DNA from: Bacillus sp. FJAT-25509 | Lineage (GTDB): Bacteria > Bacillota > Bacilli > Bacillales > Bacillaceae_G | Assembly (NCBI RefSeq): GCF_001420605.1 | Contig: NZ_LJIZ01000027.1 | Coordinates: 1 to 47,346 of the forward strand | Length of the DNA stretch: 47,346 nucleotides | Direction of reading: 5' to 3' | Shown here: positions 8,108-16,808 of the stretch, in pieces | Layout of the letters: each line of letters starts with the position of its first letter | Numbering within the stretch: position 1 is the first letter of the stretch | Program-made: the position numbers and the translations under genes | Notes under the pieces: model-generated | What the model saw: the letters and a program-made list of their open reading frames with translations, nothing else | Told to the model about the DNA's origin: nothing | The model's database searches: none

Positions 8108-8988
8108 TCTTTAACGATTTCTATAAATTTTTTACTTATAATAGAAAGCTTTTTATTTTTTGGATAGATTACCCATAAATCCTTAACAACATATTCATTA
8201 TTTTCTTTGTATGGAATAGATCTTAAGGTTCCACTTTGAATGTATGGATGAAATTTAGCGCCTGACTCATGAGAATAGACAAATACATTATGTTCTCTAA
8301 CTGCCTCTGTAAGAATATTCATACTGTTTGTAGTTACTCTTATTTTATTTTTATTTTCTTTAATTAATTTAGAATAGTAATAATCAGAATAGATTGAATA
8401 ACACGCTGTATCCATCTCGAATACATCAGCTTTTGTTACGTAGTCAAGATGATAGAGCGGGGAGTTTTTTCCTACAATAGCGTGAACACGATCAGTCCGA
8501 ATTATTTCATAGTTAATATTTTTTTCACCCTTTAGTATCTCTAAATCTTGAGGGAAAAAGCAAAAATCATATTCAGTGTGTTTAATTGTTTCCATTATAA
8601 GTGGTGGATCTTTTTCCTCGATTTCAATCGTTGCATTCGGATGTTCATCTTTAATTCTGTTCATTGCTCGTAGAAGTACTGCTGCAAAAGTAGGAGCAGC
8701 TACTATTTTCAAATGAATCTTTTTATTATTTTTATAATCAGACAGCTCTTCATTTAACTTACTGATAATTTCTAAGACTTCACTAGCTCTATTTATTAAA
8801 ATCTTTCCTTCTTCTGTTGGAAATGTTCCTTTTCTTGAACGGTTAAAAATATTTATTCCCATTTCATGCTCTAATTGGGAGATCGATTGACTTAGCCCTG
8901 AACTCGTAATATGTAATTTTTCTGCAGCCTTAATAATCGATTTCTCACTTGCAACTTTTACGATATATTCCATTTGCTCGAAATTCAT
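8092..8988 (-). CDS. LysR-family transcriptional regulator
   Basis: A 298-residue LysR protein: N-terminal winged HTH (MNFEQMEYIVKVASEKSIIKAAEKLHITSSGLSQSISQLE), the FNRSRKGTFPTEEG wing, and a two-lobed effector domain from about residue 90 (HLKIVAAPTFAAVLLRAM...FCFFPQDLEIL...). The effector is unknown. Start ATG 8988 follows CGAGG at 7 nt; the frame extends upstream to 9048 without a ribosome site. LysR regulators usually sit divergent from a target, but the next gene to the right (9321-12437) is on the same strand, so the target is not obvious. Confidence 0.9.
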   Translation of the reverse strand: MNFEQMEYIVKVASEKSIIKAAEKLHITSSGLSQSISQLEHEMGINIFNRSRKGTFPTEEGKILINRASEVLEIISKLNEELSDYKNNKKIHLKIVAAPTFAAVLLRAMNRIKDEHPNATIEIEEKDPPLIMETIKHTEYDFCFFPQDLEILKGEKNINYEIIRTDRVHAIVGKNSPLYHLDYVTKADVFEMDTACYSIYSDYYYSKLIKENKNKIRVTTNSMNILTEAVREHNVFVYSHESGAKFHPYIQSGTLRSIPYKENNEYVVKDLWVIYPKNKKLSIISKKFIEIVKEIATQ

Positions 8989-9320
8989 AATTATCCTCGA
9001 ATAAGAGTATACACACTTATATTTTCTTTCAATTGAAGTTGTATTCATTCTAGCACGAAAAAGTAGTACAATTCAAAAACCTATCATCTGTGTGCGGCAG
9101 AGTAGGGGGAATTTAGACTCCCAAACTGTTTGAACAATCCTGCCATTTACTTCATCTACTTAAACCAACCATGAATTTTCTTAATCGTAATAAAGAGTAA
9201 TTTAACAACCTATTTATTTCTTCTATTATCTTGGTAATAAAAGGATACTAGTCAACAAGAACAATTGTAGGTATAAACGCCAGTAATCATCCAATTCCCC
9301 GAATGATTACTGGCCTTTTA
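8989..9320. other. Intergenic region with terminator of the Ig-repeat gene
   Basis: A long hairpin, GCCAGTAATCAT/ATGATTACTGGC (9281-9315), lies just beyond the stop codon of the 9321-12437 gene and probably ends its transcript, although its T-tract is weak. The segment around 9149 (CTGCCATTTACTTCA) recurs near 873 and 42928. No gene is seen. Confidence 0.5.
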
Positions 9321-12300
9321 CTATTTTAAAACTGTTAATACTCTAGTAGCACTTACAAATCCTTTGGAATCTTTTGTATATACATTTAACTTTGTTCCCG
9401 CTCGCTGTTTTGGAATATATACTTTGTAGTTTCCTGATACATTTGCTTTTGCTGTGTATGTTTTTGTCCCAATTTTGACAGTTACAATAGCATACTTCTC
9501 GGTTTTCCCTGTTACTGTTGTAGAATAGTATTTTACTGTATTTACAATTGGTATGTTCGGAGCTACTCTTACAACCTTAATACTTCTTGCTGCACTTATT
9601 TTTCCAGAACTGTCTTTTGCTGTAATTGATATACTTATTCCGGAATTTTGAATTGGAATGCCTACTTTATAATTCCCATATTTATCCGCTTTTGCACTAT
9701 ATACTTTCCCAGAGATTGTTACACCCACTGTTGCATTTACTTCTGTTTTACCAGTAACTGTGTTCGTTTTATTATTGACTGTATTGGCTAATGGGATATT
9801 TGGAGCTATTCTTACAACTTTAGTACTTCTTGCTGCACTTACTTTACCAGAACTGTCTTGTGCTGTAATAGATATACTTATTCCAGTATTCTGAATTGGT
9901 ATAGTAACTTTATAATTTCCATACTGATCCGCTTTTGCACTGAATATTTTCCCTGAGAGTGCTACTACTACTGTTGCATATGCGTCGGTTTTTCCCGATA
10001 CAATGTTCGTTTTATTATTGACTGTATTTACAGTTGGGATGTTGGGAGCCACTTTAACGACTTTAATAAATTTAGCAGAACTTACATTTCCGACACTATC
10101 CTTTGCTTCGACTGAAATTGTTGTTCCAGCGTTTTGGATTGGGATGGTTACTTTGTAATTTCCATAGCCATCTGCTTTTGCACTGTATTCTTTACCACCT
10201 ATCATCAACCTTAAAGTTGCATTTGCTTCAGCTTTCCCCGATATTTCTGTCGATTTATTTGTAACAGTGTTTACCTGAGGTGGTTCAGGAGGATTTATAT
10301 CATCAACTAGAATCCTATTTTCATTTATATTTCCCGAAGAATCTATTGCTTGAAACAAAAGTAGTGAATTGTTATTTAAATAACCTCTAGTTAATACAAA
10401 AATTCCTTGAGAGTCAGATTTAACTTCTTCTTTTAAAACTCCGTTAATAAAATACCTTACAAATAAATTCGGTTCTGTTTTCCCCGTAATGTATTTAGCA
10501 TAAATAGTTTCAGGTTTTATAAATATCTCTGGTGGAGTAAGATCTTTAACAATTGTTAGTTTGATATCTGAATTTCCTGAAGCATCTGTTGAAGTTATTT
10601 TCAATGTTGTTCCGGCTTTTTGCATTGGGATTGAAACACTAAAATAACCGGATTTATCAGCAATTCCAGTACCAATTACTTTATCATTAGCGATTACCTC
10701 TATATTAGCAACTGGGTCTGTTGAATTTACTGATACTGTACCTCTGACTTGTTCTTCATTGTCACCGACTTCAATAATATTCAATATAGTTGGAGCCTTT
10801 GCATCTTTTACAATTAGCCTAACAGGTTGGCTAGTCATTCCATTTTTTACTGCGAATAATGTAAACTCAGTACCCTGTTTTTGAAAGTCAATATCAAACA
10901 CAAAACTCCCTACACTATTAGCAGTAACCGATTTCACTTTTATTTCATCTTTATATAATTCGATAACTGCATTTGGATCAGCAGTTCCGGTAATTTGAAA
11001 GGATAAATTTGTTACCGTATTTACAATAGGAACTGCAGTAATTGGTGGATCCGTTACTTTGATTATAAGGGGTTTACTTATATTACCCGCATTATCTTTC
11101 ACAGTAAATTCTAATTCGTCATCCACTGCTAGGTCGCTGACATCTATCTGGAAGGTACCACCTGCGTATACTATTCCTGTTTTGTAGAGAAGACCATTTT
11201 TCTTAAGTAAAATACTTGTCCCCTTCTCTGCCCTCCCCTTTACTTGGGTAGAATTTGTATAAACAGGTACATCTAAGATAGGAGTATCTGGAGGTGTTAC
11301 ATCTCTAACTACCATTAAAACTTGCGAGTAATTTCCTGCTTTATCAATTGCAGTAACTTGAATATATTCTGAAATTCGAGGAATGGGATTGAAATTATAT
11401 TCGAAAATTCCTGATTCATCCGTATTTCCTTCCCCAATAAAACTTCCACCTTGATACTCTATTTTTATTTTTATACCAGGTTCAGAAAGCACATGAAGTT
11501 CACTTGTTGCATCATTTATGCCTCTTAGAGGTAGAAGATAAGGTTTTTTATTGTCTAAAACTTTTTGAATAATCGGCTCGCTACTGTTTCCTTGATCATC
11601 AAATGCATGTATAAATATTTCATCATCTTTACCAAGATTTGAATTGGAAACCGTAAATTGCTCGTCACTGTGTTCGTTTGGCTCGATGATGTAAATAATT
11701 TCATAATTTTTTCTAATTACTATTGTCGTGTTAGCTTCCGTTTTAAAGGAAATATCTTTTTGTTGCTCAAAAATAGGTTTTACTTCAATTTGTATCGATT
11801 TTTGTGTTGATTCTTCTTTAACAGTAAAATGAGTACTCTCACTTATCTCATTATGCTTAGATGCTGCAACAGAAAATGTAGTACCAACTTCTTGTTTTTC
11901 AATAGGAATCGTAAAACTTCCATCTTGATTAGCAATTCCTTCTGCATAAATCTGATTGTCTCTCCATACCTTAACTACCGCTTTCGGTTCAGAATATCCT
12001 GTAATTGACTCCGAATGTTCGTTTAGTGGTTTAACATAGGGTATGGATGGCGGTTTTTCTTCATTTTTATCTAGTAAAATAGATGGCTCATTTACTACTT
12101 GATAACCGTTGTTCCTATATACAATTAACATTTGTACAGTAGATCCATTCGGCTGATTTCCAATATCAAGCTTGAATTCACCTGTAACTGAATTAAAAGC
12201 AGCAAAAAACTGTATTTTCGTTCCTTTTGGTGTTGTCACATTTCCGATCAGTTTTTCTATTTTTTGCGGATCTTTTACGTATCCCTTGATATATTTATTT

Positions 12301-12437
12301 GTATATTCAGTAATATTAATATTCTCTACGGAAAGTTCTTCAGAAAAAGCCTTCATTGGATGGAAGAGCATAGATGTAGAAGTGAACAATAAAATTAACA
12401 CTATCATGACAACTGAATATTTCTTCATTTTAATCAT
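9321..12437 (-). CDS. Secreted multi-domain Ig-like repeat protein
   Basis: A 1038-residue secreted protein. Residues 1-32 form a signal peptide (KKYSVVMIVLILLFTSTSML, cleavage near AFS). The rest is about twelve bacterial Ig-like domains of 80-85 residues, each with a G-x-A/T-x-x-x-A-x-V/I ... DxxGNYKVxIPxQxxGxxxxxxAxDxxG pattern. The last four units (about 715-1038) are 81-residue near copies containing NTVNNKTN, SAKADxYGNYKV and IPIQN, a sign of recent tandem duplication at the DNA level (about 9321-10290). There is no sortase motif, SLH domain or enzyme domain, so it is probably a matrix or adhesion protein. Start ATG 12437 is 14 nt after AAAGGAG, which is long; GTG 12452 abuts that site. 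Confidence 0.85.
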   Translation of the reverse strand: MIKMKKYSVVMIVLILLFTSTSMLFHPMKAFSEELSVENINITEYTNKYIKGYVKDPQKIEKLIGNVTTPKGTKIQFFAAFNSVTGEFKLDIGNQPNGSTVQMLIVYRNNGYQVVNEPSILLDKNEEKPPSIPYVKPLNEHSESITGYSEPKAVVKVWRDNQIYAEGIANQDGSFTIPIEKQEVGTTFSVAASKHNEISESTHFTVKEESTQKSIQIEVKPIFEQQKDISFKTEANTTIVIRKNYEIIYIIEPNEHSDEQFTVSNSNLGKDDEIFIHAFDDQGNSSEPIIQKVLDNKKPYLLPLRGINDATSELHVLSEPGIKIKIEYQGGSFIGEGNTDESGIFEYNFNPIPRISEYIQVTAIDKAGNYSQVLMVVRDVTPPDTPILDVPVYTNSTQVKGRAEKGTSILLKKNGLLYKTGIVYAGGTFQIDVSDLAVDDELEFTVKDNAGNISKPLIIKVTDPPITAVPIVNTVTNLSFQITGTADPNAVIELYKDEIKVKSVTANSVGSFVFDIDFQKQGTEFTLFAVKNGMTSQPVRLIVKDAKAPTILNIIEVGDNEEQVRGTVSVNSTDPVANIEVIANDKVIGTGIADKSGYFSVSIPMQKAGTTLKITSTDASGNSDIKLTIVKDLTPPEIFIKPETIYAKYITGKTEPNLFVRYFINGVLKEEVKSDSQGIFVLTRGYLNNNSLLLFQAIDSSGNINENRILVDDINPPEPPQVNTVTNKSTEISGKAEANATLRLMIGGKEYSAKADGYGNYKVTIPIQNAGTTISVEAKDSVGNVSSAKFIKVVKVAPNIPTVNTVNNKTNIVSGKTDAYATVVVALSGKIFSAKADQYGNYKVTIPIQNTGISISITAQDSSGKVSAARSTKVVRIAPNIPLANTVNNKTNTVTGKTEVNATVGVTISGKVYSAKADKYGNYKVGIPIQNSGISISITAKDSSGKISAARSIKVVRVAPNIPIVNTVKYYSTTVTGKTEKYAIVTVKIGTKTYTAKANVSGNYKVYIPKQRAGTKLNVYTKDSKGFVSATRVLTVLK

Positions 12438-12752
12438 TTTTAATACTAACACTCCTTTTGGATGTTATATTCATATATGGTTTTTAATTTTTAAGGAATT
12501 TAATCTATTAATAATAATTTTTTTATAGTTTAGTAGAATCCATTTAAGTAGAAAAACCTCCTTAGTAATTTTTTAGAAGAGTTCCATCTTCTTCATTCTG
12601 TATACCCCTTAAAATGTATAACCTTCATTAAAACCTTCACTATTAAAAACATTCAAATATACTATTTTTAATGTAACATTTTTAGTGAGAATTTACTTAA
12701 TTTAAATTAAGTTATTTTAATAATCATTTAACCGAATTCTAATTTTCACCAA

Positions 12753-12777
12753 TAAAAAAAGCTGTTTCTAAACAGCT
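12753..12777 (-). terminator. Rho-independent terminator of the MFS gene
   Basis: AGCTGTTT CT AAACAGCT followed on the minus strand by T7; about 70 bp beyond the transporter stop. Confidence 0.8.
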
Positions 12778-12781
12778 AATC

Positions 12782-12808
12782 TTCAACTATCGCACTGCAT
12801 TAGTTGAA
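12782..12808. repeat. Dispersed inverted repeat copy
   Basis: TTCAACTA-tCGCA-ct-GCat-TAGTTGAA, 27 bp, between the MFS stop codon and its terminator. One of at least eight copies in the window. Confidence 0.65.
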
Positions 12809-12845
12809 ATAAAACGAAATTTTTTTTTACTAAATTCTAAAAACT

Positions 12846-14084
12846 TTATTTATATCCAATACTTCTGAAATAGTTTTCGCTTGAAGGTCGGATCATAAAT
12901 ACACTTAAAAATAACGCTAAAAATAACATAATAAAACTACCAGCGATTACAGACATTTTAATCGATACAAAGTGAGTAGAAAATCCGATTAGTATAGTTG
13001 AAACGATCACTAATATTGCTTCAACAAAACCATAGATACTACCAACTCTTCCCATTATTTTGACATCTACGTTGGATTGGTAAAATGTATCAAATCCCGT
13101 ATTTGCAAAAGACAACGCAAATGATAATAAGAAAAATCCGTACCCACCCATTGTAAAAGAATTAGAAAATGAATATACGATATATCCTAATGATAAAAAA
13201 ATTGTCCCAATCCCCATAAGCCAAGAAGGATGTAGTCTTTTTGCAAAAATTGTATTAATAATTGCGCCTATACCAATTCCTGCACCAGCAATACTTACAA
13301 GAACACCATATTCTGTATTGCTTAAATGAAGTACGCTCTTTGAAAACACTGCTTCTAAAGAATCAACAGCAGCCGTTAAAACTAATATACTATTAAACAA
13401 AAAATAAATTCTCATAACGTAACTTGATTTACGGCTGAATAGTAAAACCTCAGTAAAATCTTTCTTAATTAGTTTGAGTGAGAGCTTCTCATATTTTACA
13501 TTTCGCATTGTTACCTTATCCAAATTAGGCAAACACGCTGTAACAATTCCTGAAATGATAAACGAGATCGCATTAATATTAATAGCGAACATAGGTGTGC
13601 CAATCATAAAAAGTAGACCTGCAATCGCTGGTCCAGTTAGGAATCCTCCAGATTGAACTAAACTACGCAAAGCATTGAACCGGACCCTCTGATTTACTGG
13701 AATTAATTTAGTTATATAAGTTGTTGATGTTGGATAAAACATTGAACTTCCCATATTAACGATAAATACAATGACAAAGATCAGTAAGACGGAAGATATA
13801 CTTGGTAATAAGAATATTAATAATCCCCTCAAAACATCCAAAAGTACCATTAAATTTCTTTTGTTAAATCGGTCAATTAAACTACCAGCCCATAGGTTCG
13901 TAAGTATCGTTGCTATTGGTTTCAAGACATAAAGAGTCGATACAGCCAAAACAGATTTCGTCATATCAAAAATAATTAAATTTAGTGCGATTAAATAAAT
14001 CCAATCTCCAATATTTGAAACGCCTATTCCCATTAGTAAAAGCAAAGGGTTTTTCCAAGTAATATACATCCTATTTTTTTTCAT
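12846..14084 (-). CDS. MFS transporter, DHA3/drug-efflux type, under T-box control
   Basis: A 412-residue membrane protein with twelve predicted helices. The first helix pair is followed by GSLIDRFNKRNLMVLLDVLR, the classic MFS motif A between TM2 and TM3. The start GVSNIGDWIYLIALNLIIFDMTKS and the overall layout resemble DHA3-type exporters (macrolide or multidrug efflux) rather than amino-acid permeases. The start ATG 14084 has GGAGGGG at 4-6 nt; an upstream in-frame TTG at 14141 lies inside the T-box terminator hairpin and is rejected. It is the only gene between the T-box leader (14123-14407) and a terminator at 12753, so it is the sole target of that leader. The transported compound is unknown. 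Confidence 0.88.
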   Translation of the reverse strand: MKKNRMYITWKNPLLLLMGIGVSNIGDWIYLIALNLIIFDMTKSVLAVSTLYVLKPIATILTNLWAGSLIDRFNKRNLMVLLDVLRGLLIFLLPSISSVLLIFVIVFIVNMGSSMFYPTSTTYITKLIPVNQRVRFNALRSLVQSGGFLTGPAIAGLLFMIGTPMFAININAISFIISGIVTACLPNLDKVTMRNVKYEKLSLKLIKKDFTEVLLFSRKSSYVMRIYFLFNSILVLTAAVDSLEAVFSKSVLHLSNTEYGVLVSIAGAGIGIGAIINTIFAKRLHPSWLMGIGTIFLSLGYIVYSFSNSFTMGGYGFFLLSFALSFANTGFDTFYQSNVDVKIMGRVGSIYGFVEAILVIVSTILIGFSTHFVSIKMSVIAGSFIMLFLALFLSVFMIRPSSENYFRSIGYK

Positions 14085-14122
14085 TTTACCCCTCCAAATA
14101 AATATATTTAATTTGAACAAAT

Positions 14123-14407
14123 AAAAAAACTCGCCCTCCAAGACCGTAGTCTTGGGGACGAGTTTACCTATCGTGTCGTGGTGCCACCCCAGTTTGTTAA
14201 TATGTCATCACATTAACCTCATTAAGTACATTTCAAACATACTTAAGCTCTATAACAGGAGCGCCTGTCATACCATCGCCATTATTGGTTCCGATATGAA
14301 ACTCAGAGTCTTGCTTCAATAGATCAATCATACTCCTTTTCAGCAACTGGAGCTCTCTAAGATGAATAAATTCTATTTACTCTTCTCTTCAAAGTTTTTT
14401 ATTTTTT
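14123..14407 (-). ncRNA. T-box riboregulatory leader
   Basis: Read on the minus strand. Near the start are AGAGTA (AGTA box) and a Stem I with AATAGA/TCTATT flanking the specifier loop. Distal to these are AGAGAG (GA motif) and CCAGTTGCTGAAAAGG. The T-box sequence is GGGGTGGCACCACGACACG (+ strand 14172-14190). A strong terminator, AAACTCGTCC-CCAAGAC TACG GTCTTGG-AGGGCGAGTTT, follows (14127-14165) and ends in T7. The T-box region can form the competing antiterminator. The specifier loop reads GAAGCAAGA (14309-14317), most simply GCA (Ala) after the usual GAA, with CAA (Gln) the alternative register. T-boxes sense uncharged tRNA, which stabilises the antiterminator and permits readthrough. Confidence 0.93.
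14127..14165 (-). terminator. T-box conditional terminator
   Basis: A 17-18 bp stem with TACG loop and U7 tail, 40 bp before the MFS start codon; the off-state structure of the T-box. Confidence 0.92.
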
Positions 14408-14413
14408 TATAAT

Positions 14414-14441
14414 ATTATAACTTTTCCGTCTTATTTGTCTA
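14414..14441 (-). promoter_or_regulatory. SigA promoter of the T-box/MFS unit
   Basis: Minus strand TAGACA (14436-14441), 16-bp spacer, TATAAT (14414-14419). Transcription would start near 14407, at the 5' end of the T-box. Confidence 0.75.
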
Positions 14442-14547
14442 CTGTTTTTTTATTTATTCATTATTGCACTATACTGCCATTTCGATCATGTTGTTCAACT
14501 ATTACATCCCATAGTTACATATGCAGTTATTACAGTTATTACATTTT

Positions 14548-14823
14548 TTAATTTTTAATCCAAGTTAGCATACGTAGGATCAGAAAAGGTTCAAACCAAG
14601 TAATCAATAAAAATATGATAAAAAACGAAGATACTGCAAAAAATTTAGTGTTTCCTCTTTCTCTTTTGGAAATTGCTATAAAGCTACATATCGCCCCAAA
14701 TAATAACAATAAAAAACCAATTAAAGCAAAAAGTTCGTTGAAGCCTGGAAACACATAAATTATTCCAAACAAAACCAATCCAATGATTAATAATATTAGT
14801 GAAATTTCACTGAAATTTTTCAT
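14548..14823 (-). CDS. Small three-helix membrane protein
   Basis: A 91-residue hydrophobic protein with helices at about 7-25, 31-50 and 60-82, and a basic loop SKRERGNTKFF between the second and third. I know of no function. Start ATG 14823 is preceded by AGAGGTGAAA, a good ribosome site. It lies upstream of the T-box promoter in the same direction but is separated from it by a gap holding a half copy of the dispersed repeat (14494-14505). Confidence 0.7.
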   Translation of the reverse strand: MKNFSEISLILLIIGLVLFGIIYVFPGFNELFALIGFLLLLFGAICSFIAISKRERGNTKFFAVSSFFIIFLLITWFEPFLILRMLTWIKN

Positions 14824-14907
14824 AGTTTCACCTCTTTTAATAATTATTATTTTTAATGTTAGCTACTTAATATTTTAACATTTTTTTCCATTTTTTTGTT
14901 TTACTTG

Positions 14908-14933
14908 TTCAACTATTCTGGCATTTTGTTGAA
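14908..14933. repeat. Dispersed inverted repeat copy
   Basis: TTCAACTATTCTGGCATTTT followed by GTTGAA, an imperfect inverted repeat 10 bp beyond the stop codon of the acetyltransferase at 14944-15405. Confidence 0.45.
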
Positions 14934-14943
14934 TAAAAACGGT

Positions 14944-15405
14944 CTATAAAAACAATTCCATTTCACTATTTTTTTTAGTAAAACCCATTTTTTTATATAG
15001 TGGCCGCCCATCTTCTGAAGCGTGCAACCAAACTCGCTTAACTCCACATTTTTTACATTCATCAATACATAATTCAAGCAATCTTCTAGCTAATCCCTTG
15101 CCACGAAACTCAGTGGCTGTGTACATATTTAAAATATAAGCTTCAATCCCTTGCAAATTCTCTAAATAAGGTGGTCTTTTAAATAAGACCATCCCACTAA
15201 TACTTACTGGTACCCCATTATGTTCTACCATAAAGGATATAAATTCATTTTTTGAAAGTGCAGTATTCAAATATTCCCTAGTTGAGGTTTCAATTAGATA
15301 CTCTTCATCAAGAGAGTTTAATTCTCCCAATTCATTTAAAAGCTTCAATCGTAAACTTATTACTTGCTCAATATGTTCATGAGTTACTTTAATAAAATTG
15401 AACAA
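14944..15405 (-). CDS. GNAT N-acetyltransferase
   Basis: A 153-residue acetyltransferase. HEHIEQVISLRLKLLNELGE at the N-terminus, the strand VSISGMVLFKRPPYLENLQG, the loop YTATEFRGKGLARRLLELCI (R-G-K-G-L-A, acetyl-CoA pyrophosphate binding), then VKRVWLHASEDGRPLYKKMGF. The pattern DGRPLYxxMGF is common in GNATs of the PA4866/YkkB-like type. The acceptor is unknown. The start is TTG 15405, 8 nt after AAGGAAG; no ATG fits. It is followed by a 34-codon membrane peptide gene upstream on the same strand. Confidence 0.83.
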   Translation of the reverse strand: MFNFIKVTHEHIEQVISLRLKLLNELGELNSLDEEYLIETSTREYLNTALSKNEFISFMVEHNGVPVSISGMVLFKRPPYLENLQGIEAYILNMYTATEFRGKGLARRLLELCIDECKKCGVKRVWLHASEDGRPLYKKMGFTKKNSEMELFL

Positions 15406-15455
15406 TTAAACACTTCCTTTTTTCTGATTTTTTATATGTATACCCTTTTTACCTT

Positions 15456-15560
15456 TCATACTAGCAAGCTATAAGGCTTCATAACATCTAATATAAAAAA
15501 CAAAGCAAAAACAATTAAAAATGTCGGAAACATTACTACTCTGTACTTTTTAATATCCAT
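15456..15560 (-). CDS. 34-residue single-pass membrane peptide
   Basis: ATG 15560 with GAGGAG seven nt upstream opens a 34-codon frame. It has a basic start (MDIKKYRVVM), one hydrophobic segment (FPTFLIVFALFFILDV) and a short tail MKPYSLLV, so one transmembrane helix with the C-terminus outside. The ribosome site, the clean charge distribution and the otherwise empty 330-bp gap support it. It lies between the acetyltransferase and the PP2C-like gene on the same strand. No homologue comes to mind. Confidence 0.6.
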   Translation of the reverse strand: MDIKKYRVVMFPTFLIVFALFFILDVMKPYSLLV

Positions 15561-15710
15561 TAGATATCTCCTCGTCAACTAAATGAGAATTATCAATTAT
15601 TATTCAATTCCTCATAGCCGTTTCGAATTCGTAAAAACTTCTATCACCTGTATACTAACATTAATTTGAAAAGTATTACTTTTATATTTGTTACAATATT
15701 TATACATAAA

Positions 15711-15734
15711 AAAAAGATACCCAATATGGCATCT
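15711..15734 (-). terminator. Terminator of the PP2C-like gene
   Basis: Minus strand AGATGCC/GGTATCT (one mismatch) followed by T8, immediately after the stop at 15739. Confidence 0.7.
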
Positions 15735-15738
15735 AAAA

Positions 15739-16545
15739 TTAAAAGCGAATATATATCCCAGTCTTATCATCAGAATGAATCTTACTTTTCAACTCTTCCA
15801 TTTCTAATCGTTTTGAATATTCCTCCAATCCAATCTCTTTGATTACTTTAAAAGAATGGATCAAATCAAACGTCGGATGAAATAATCCATCACTGATTAG
15901 TAAAATTGACTTTAAATTATTTGTATCAATAGATCCCAATTGAATGTAGTTTGCGACAACTTCAGTTCCATTTGCAACTGAATAACCATCAACTGTATTA
16001 GCCATACTTCGATTATAAATAAGTTGATGTTTAATAGACTGGTAGTATGATTCATCTGGTAAAATCATCCCTTGCTTCCGTTCCTTTTCTCGTCTCATTT
16101 TTGCCCTTGTACTTATATTCTTCACAGTATCTTTTGTCAATATTTGAATTTCTCCATTATGGTATTCTGCTAATATCATACAATCCCCAAGTTGAGCAAA
16201 TGATACCTTTTGCTTATCAAATTTTATAATAGCAACACATGTTGACCACAGTTCCTCTGGACGATTTATGTCTATGTTATTTACCTTCATTTCTTTCATC
16301 AGTCTTCTATTTGCTAGAATAATTCCCTCTGATAGAGTCATATCAGCTCTAAAATAATTTTTAAAATACTTCCTAAATAAATTTGAAGCAATATATGCTC
16401 CATTCATGCCATCAGCATTCTTATATGGAGTAATTGGTGTTGCTCCATCAAAAACCCCATATACATTTATTTCATTGTTTACTACCATTGCATCCTCAGA
16501 CACTTTTTTTGAAAGAGACATTCTAGCACTAGCACTAATCTCCAT
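15739..16545 (-). CDS. PP2C-family (PPM) serine/threonine phosphatase-like protein
   Basis: A 268-residue cytoplasmic protein with PP2C landmarks: SEDAMVVNNEINVYGVFDGATP (metal-binding Asp of the VFDG motif), FAQLGDCMILAEY (GD motif), LLISDGLFHPTFD (SDGL motif) and the closing Asp pair in SDDKTGIYIRF. These residues suggest an active Mn/Mg-dependent phosphatase. It lacks the sensor or transmembrane domains of SpoIIE/RsbU-type enzymes, and no kinase is nearby, so its target is unknown. Start ATG 16545 is 5 nt after GGTGGTGAG; the frame upstream to 16566 contains the ribosome site. Confidence 0.82.
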   Translation of the reverse strand: MEISASARMSLSKKVSEDAMVVNNEINVYGVFDGATPITPYKNADGMNGAYIASNLFRKYFKNYFRADMTLSEGIILANRRLMKEMKVNNIDINRPEELWSTCVAIIKFDKQKVSFAQLGDCMILAEYHNGEIQILTKDTVKNISTRAKMRREKERKQGMILPDESYYQSIKHQLIYNRSMANTVDGYSVANGTEVVANYIQLGSIDTNNLKSILLISDGLFHPTFDLIHSFKVIKEIGLEEYSKRLEMEELKSKIHSDDKTGIYIRF

Positions 16546-16808
16546 ATTTTTCTCACCACCAAACAAATGAATTTGCAGGTCTTTAAATTAATATGGAACA
16601 CAAAAAGGATTATGTACTTTTTCTATATAAATCCTAAAAATTTGGCTCGTTTAAAAAAACTGTATAGAACTAAGTACTTCCATAACTGGTAAAGAGTTTC
16701 CAAATTTAACAAATTTTCACATAACTGAAACCTCTTGTTAACAAAAACTTATTATACTTAAACATTGTTGCTTGTAAGACAACAAAAATTCAAAAAAGAA
16801 GGTGTATC

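Larger units (their letters stand above)
12438..12845. other. Intergenic region, 408 bp
   Basis: Holds the promoter and leader of the Ig-repeat gene (AT-rich, no certain -35/-10), the terminator of the MFS gene (12755-12777) and an inverted repeat (12782-12808). No coding potential is seen. Confidence 0.5.

Noticed and set aside
8989-9320. LysR target promoter next to the regulator
   Set aside because: No divergent gene and no clear T-N11-A palindrome pair; target left open.
14085-14141. N-terminal extension of the MFS protein from TTG 14141
   Set aside because: It lies within the T-box terminator and U-tract; ATG 14084 has a proper ribosome site.
16567-16808. PlcR box upstream of the phospholipase gene
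   Set aside because: No TATGnAnnnnTnCATA-like sequence found in the 240-bp gap.
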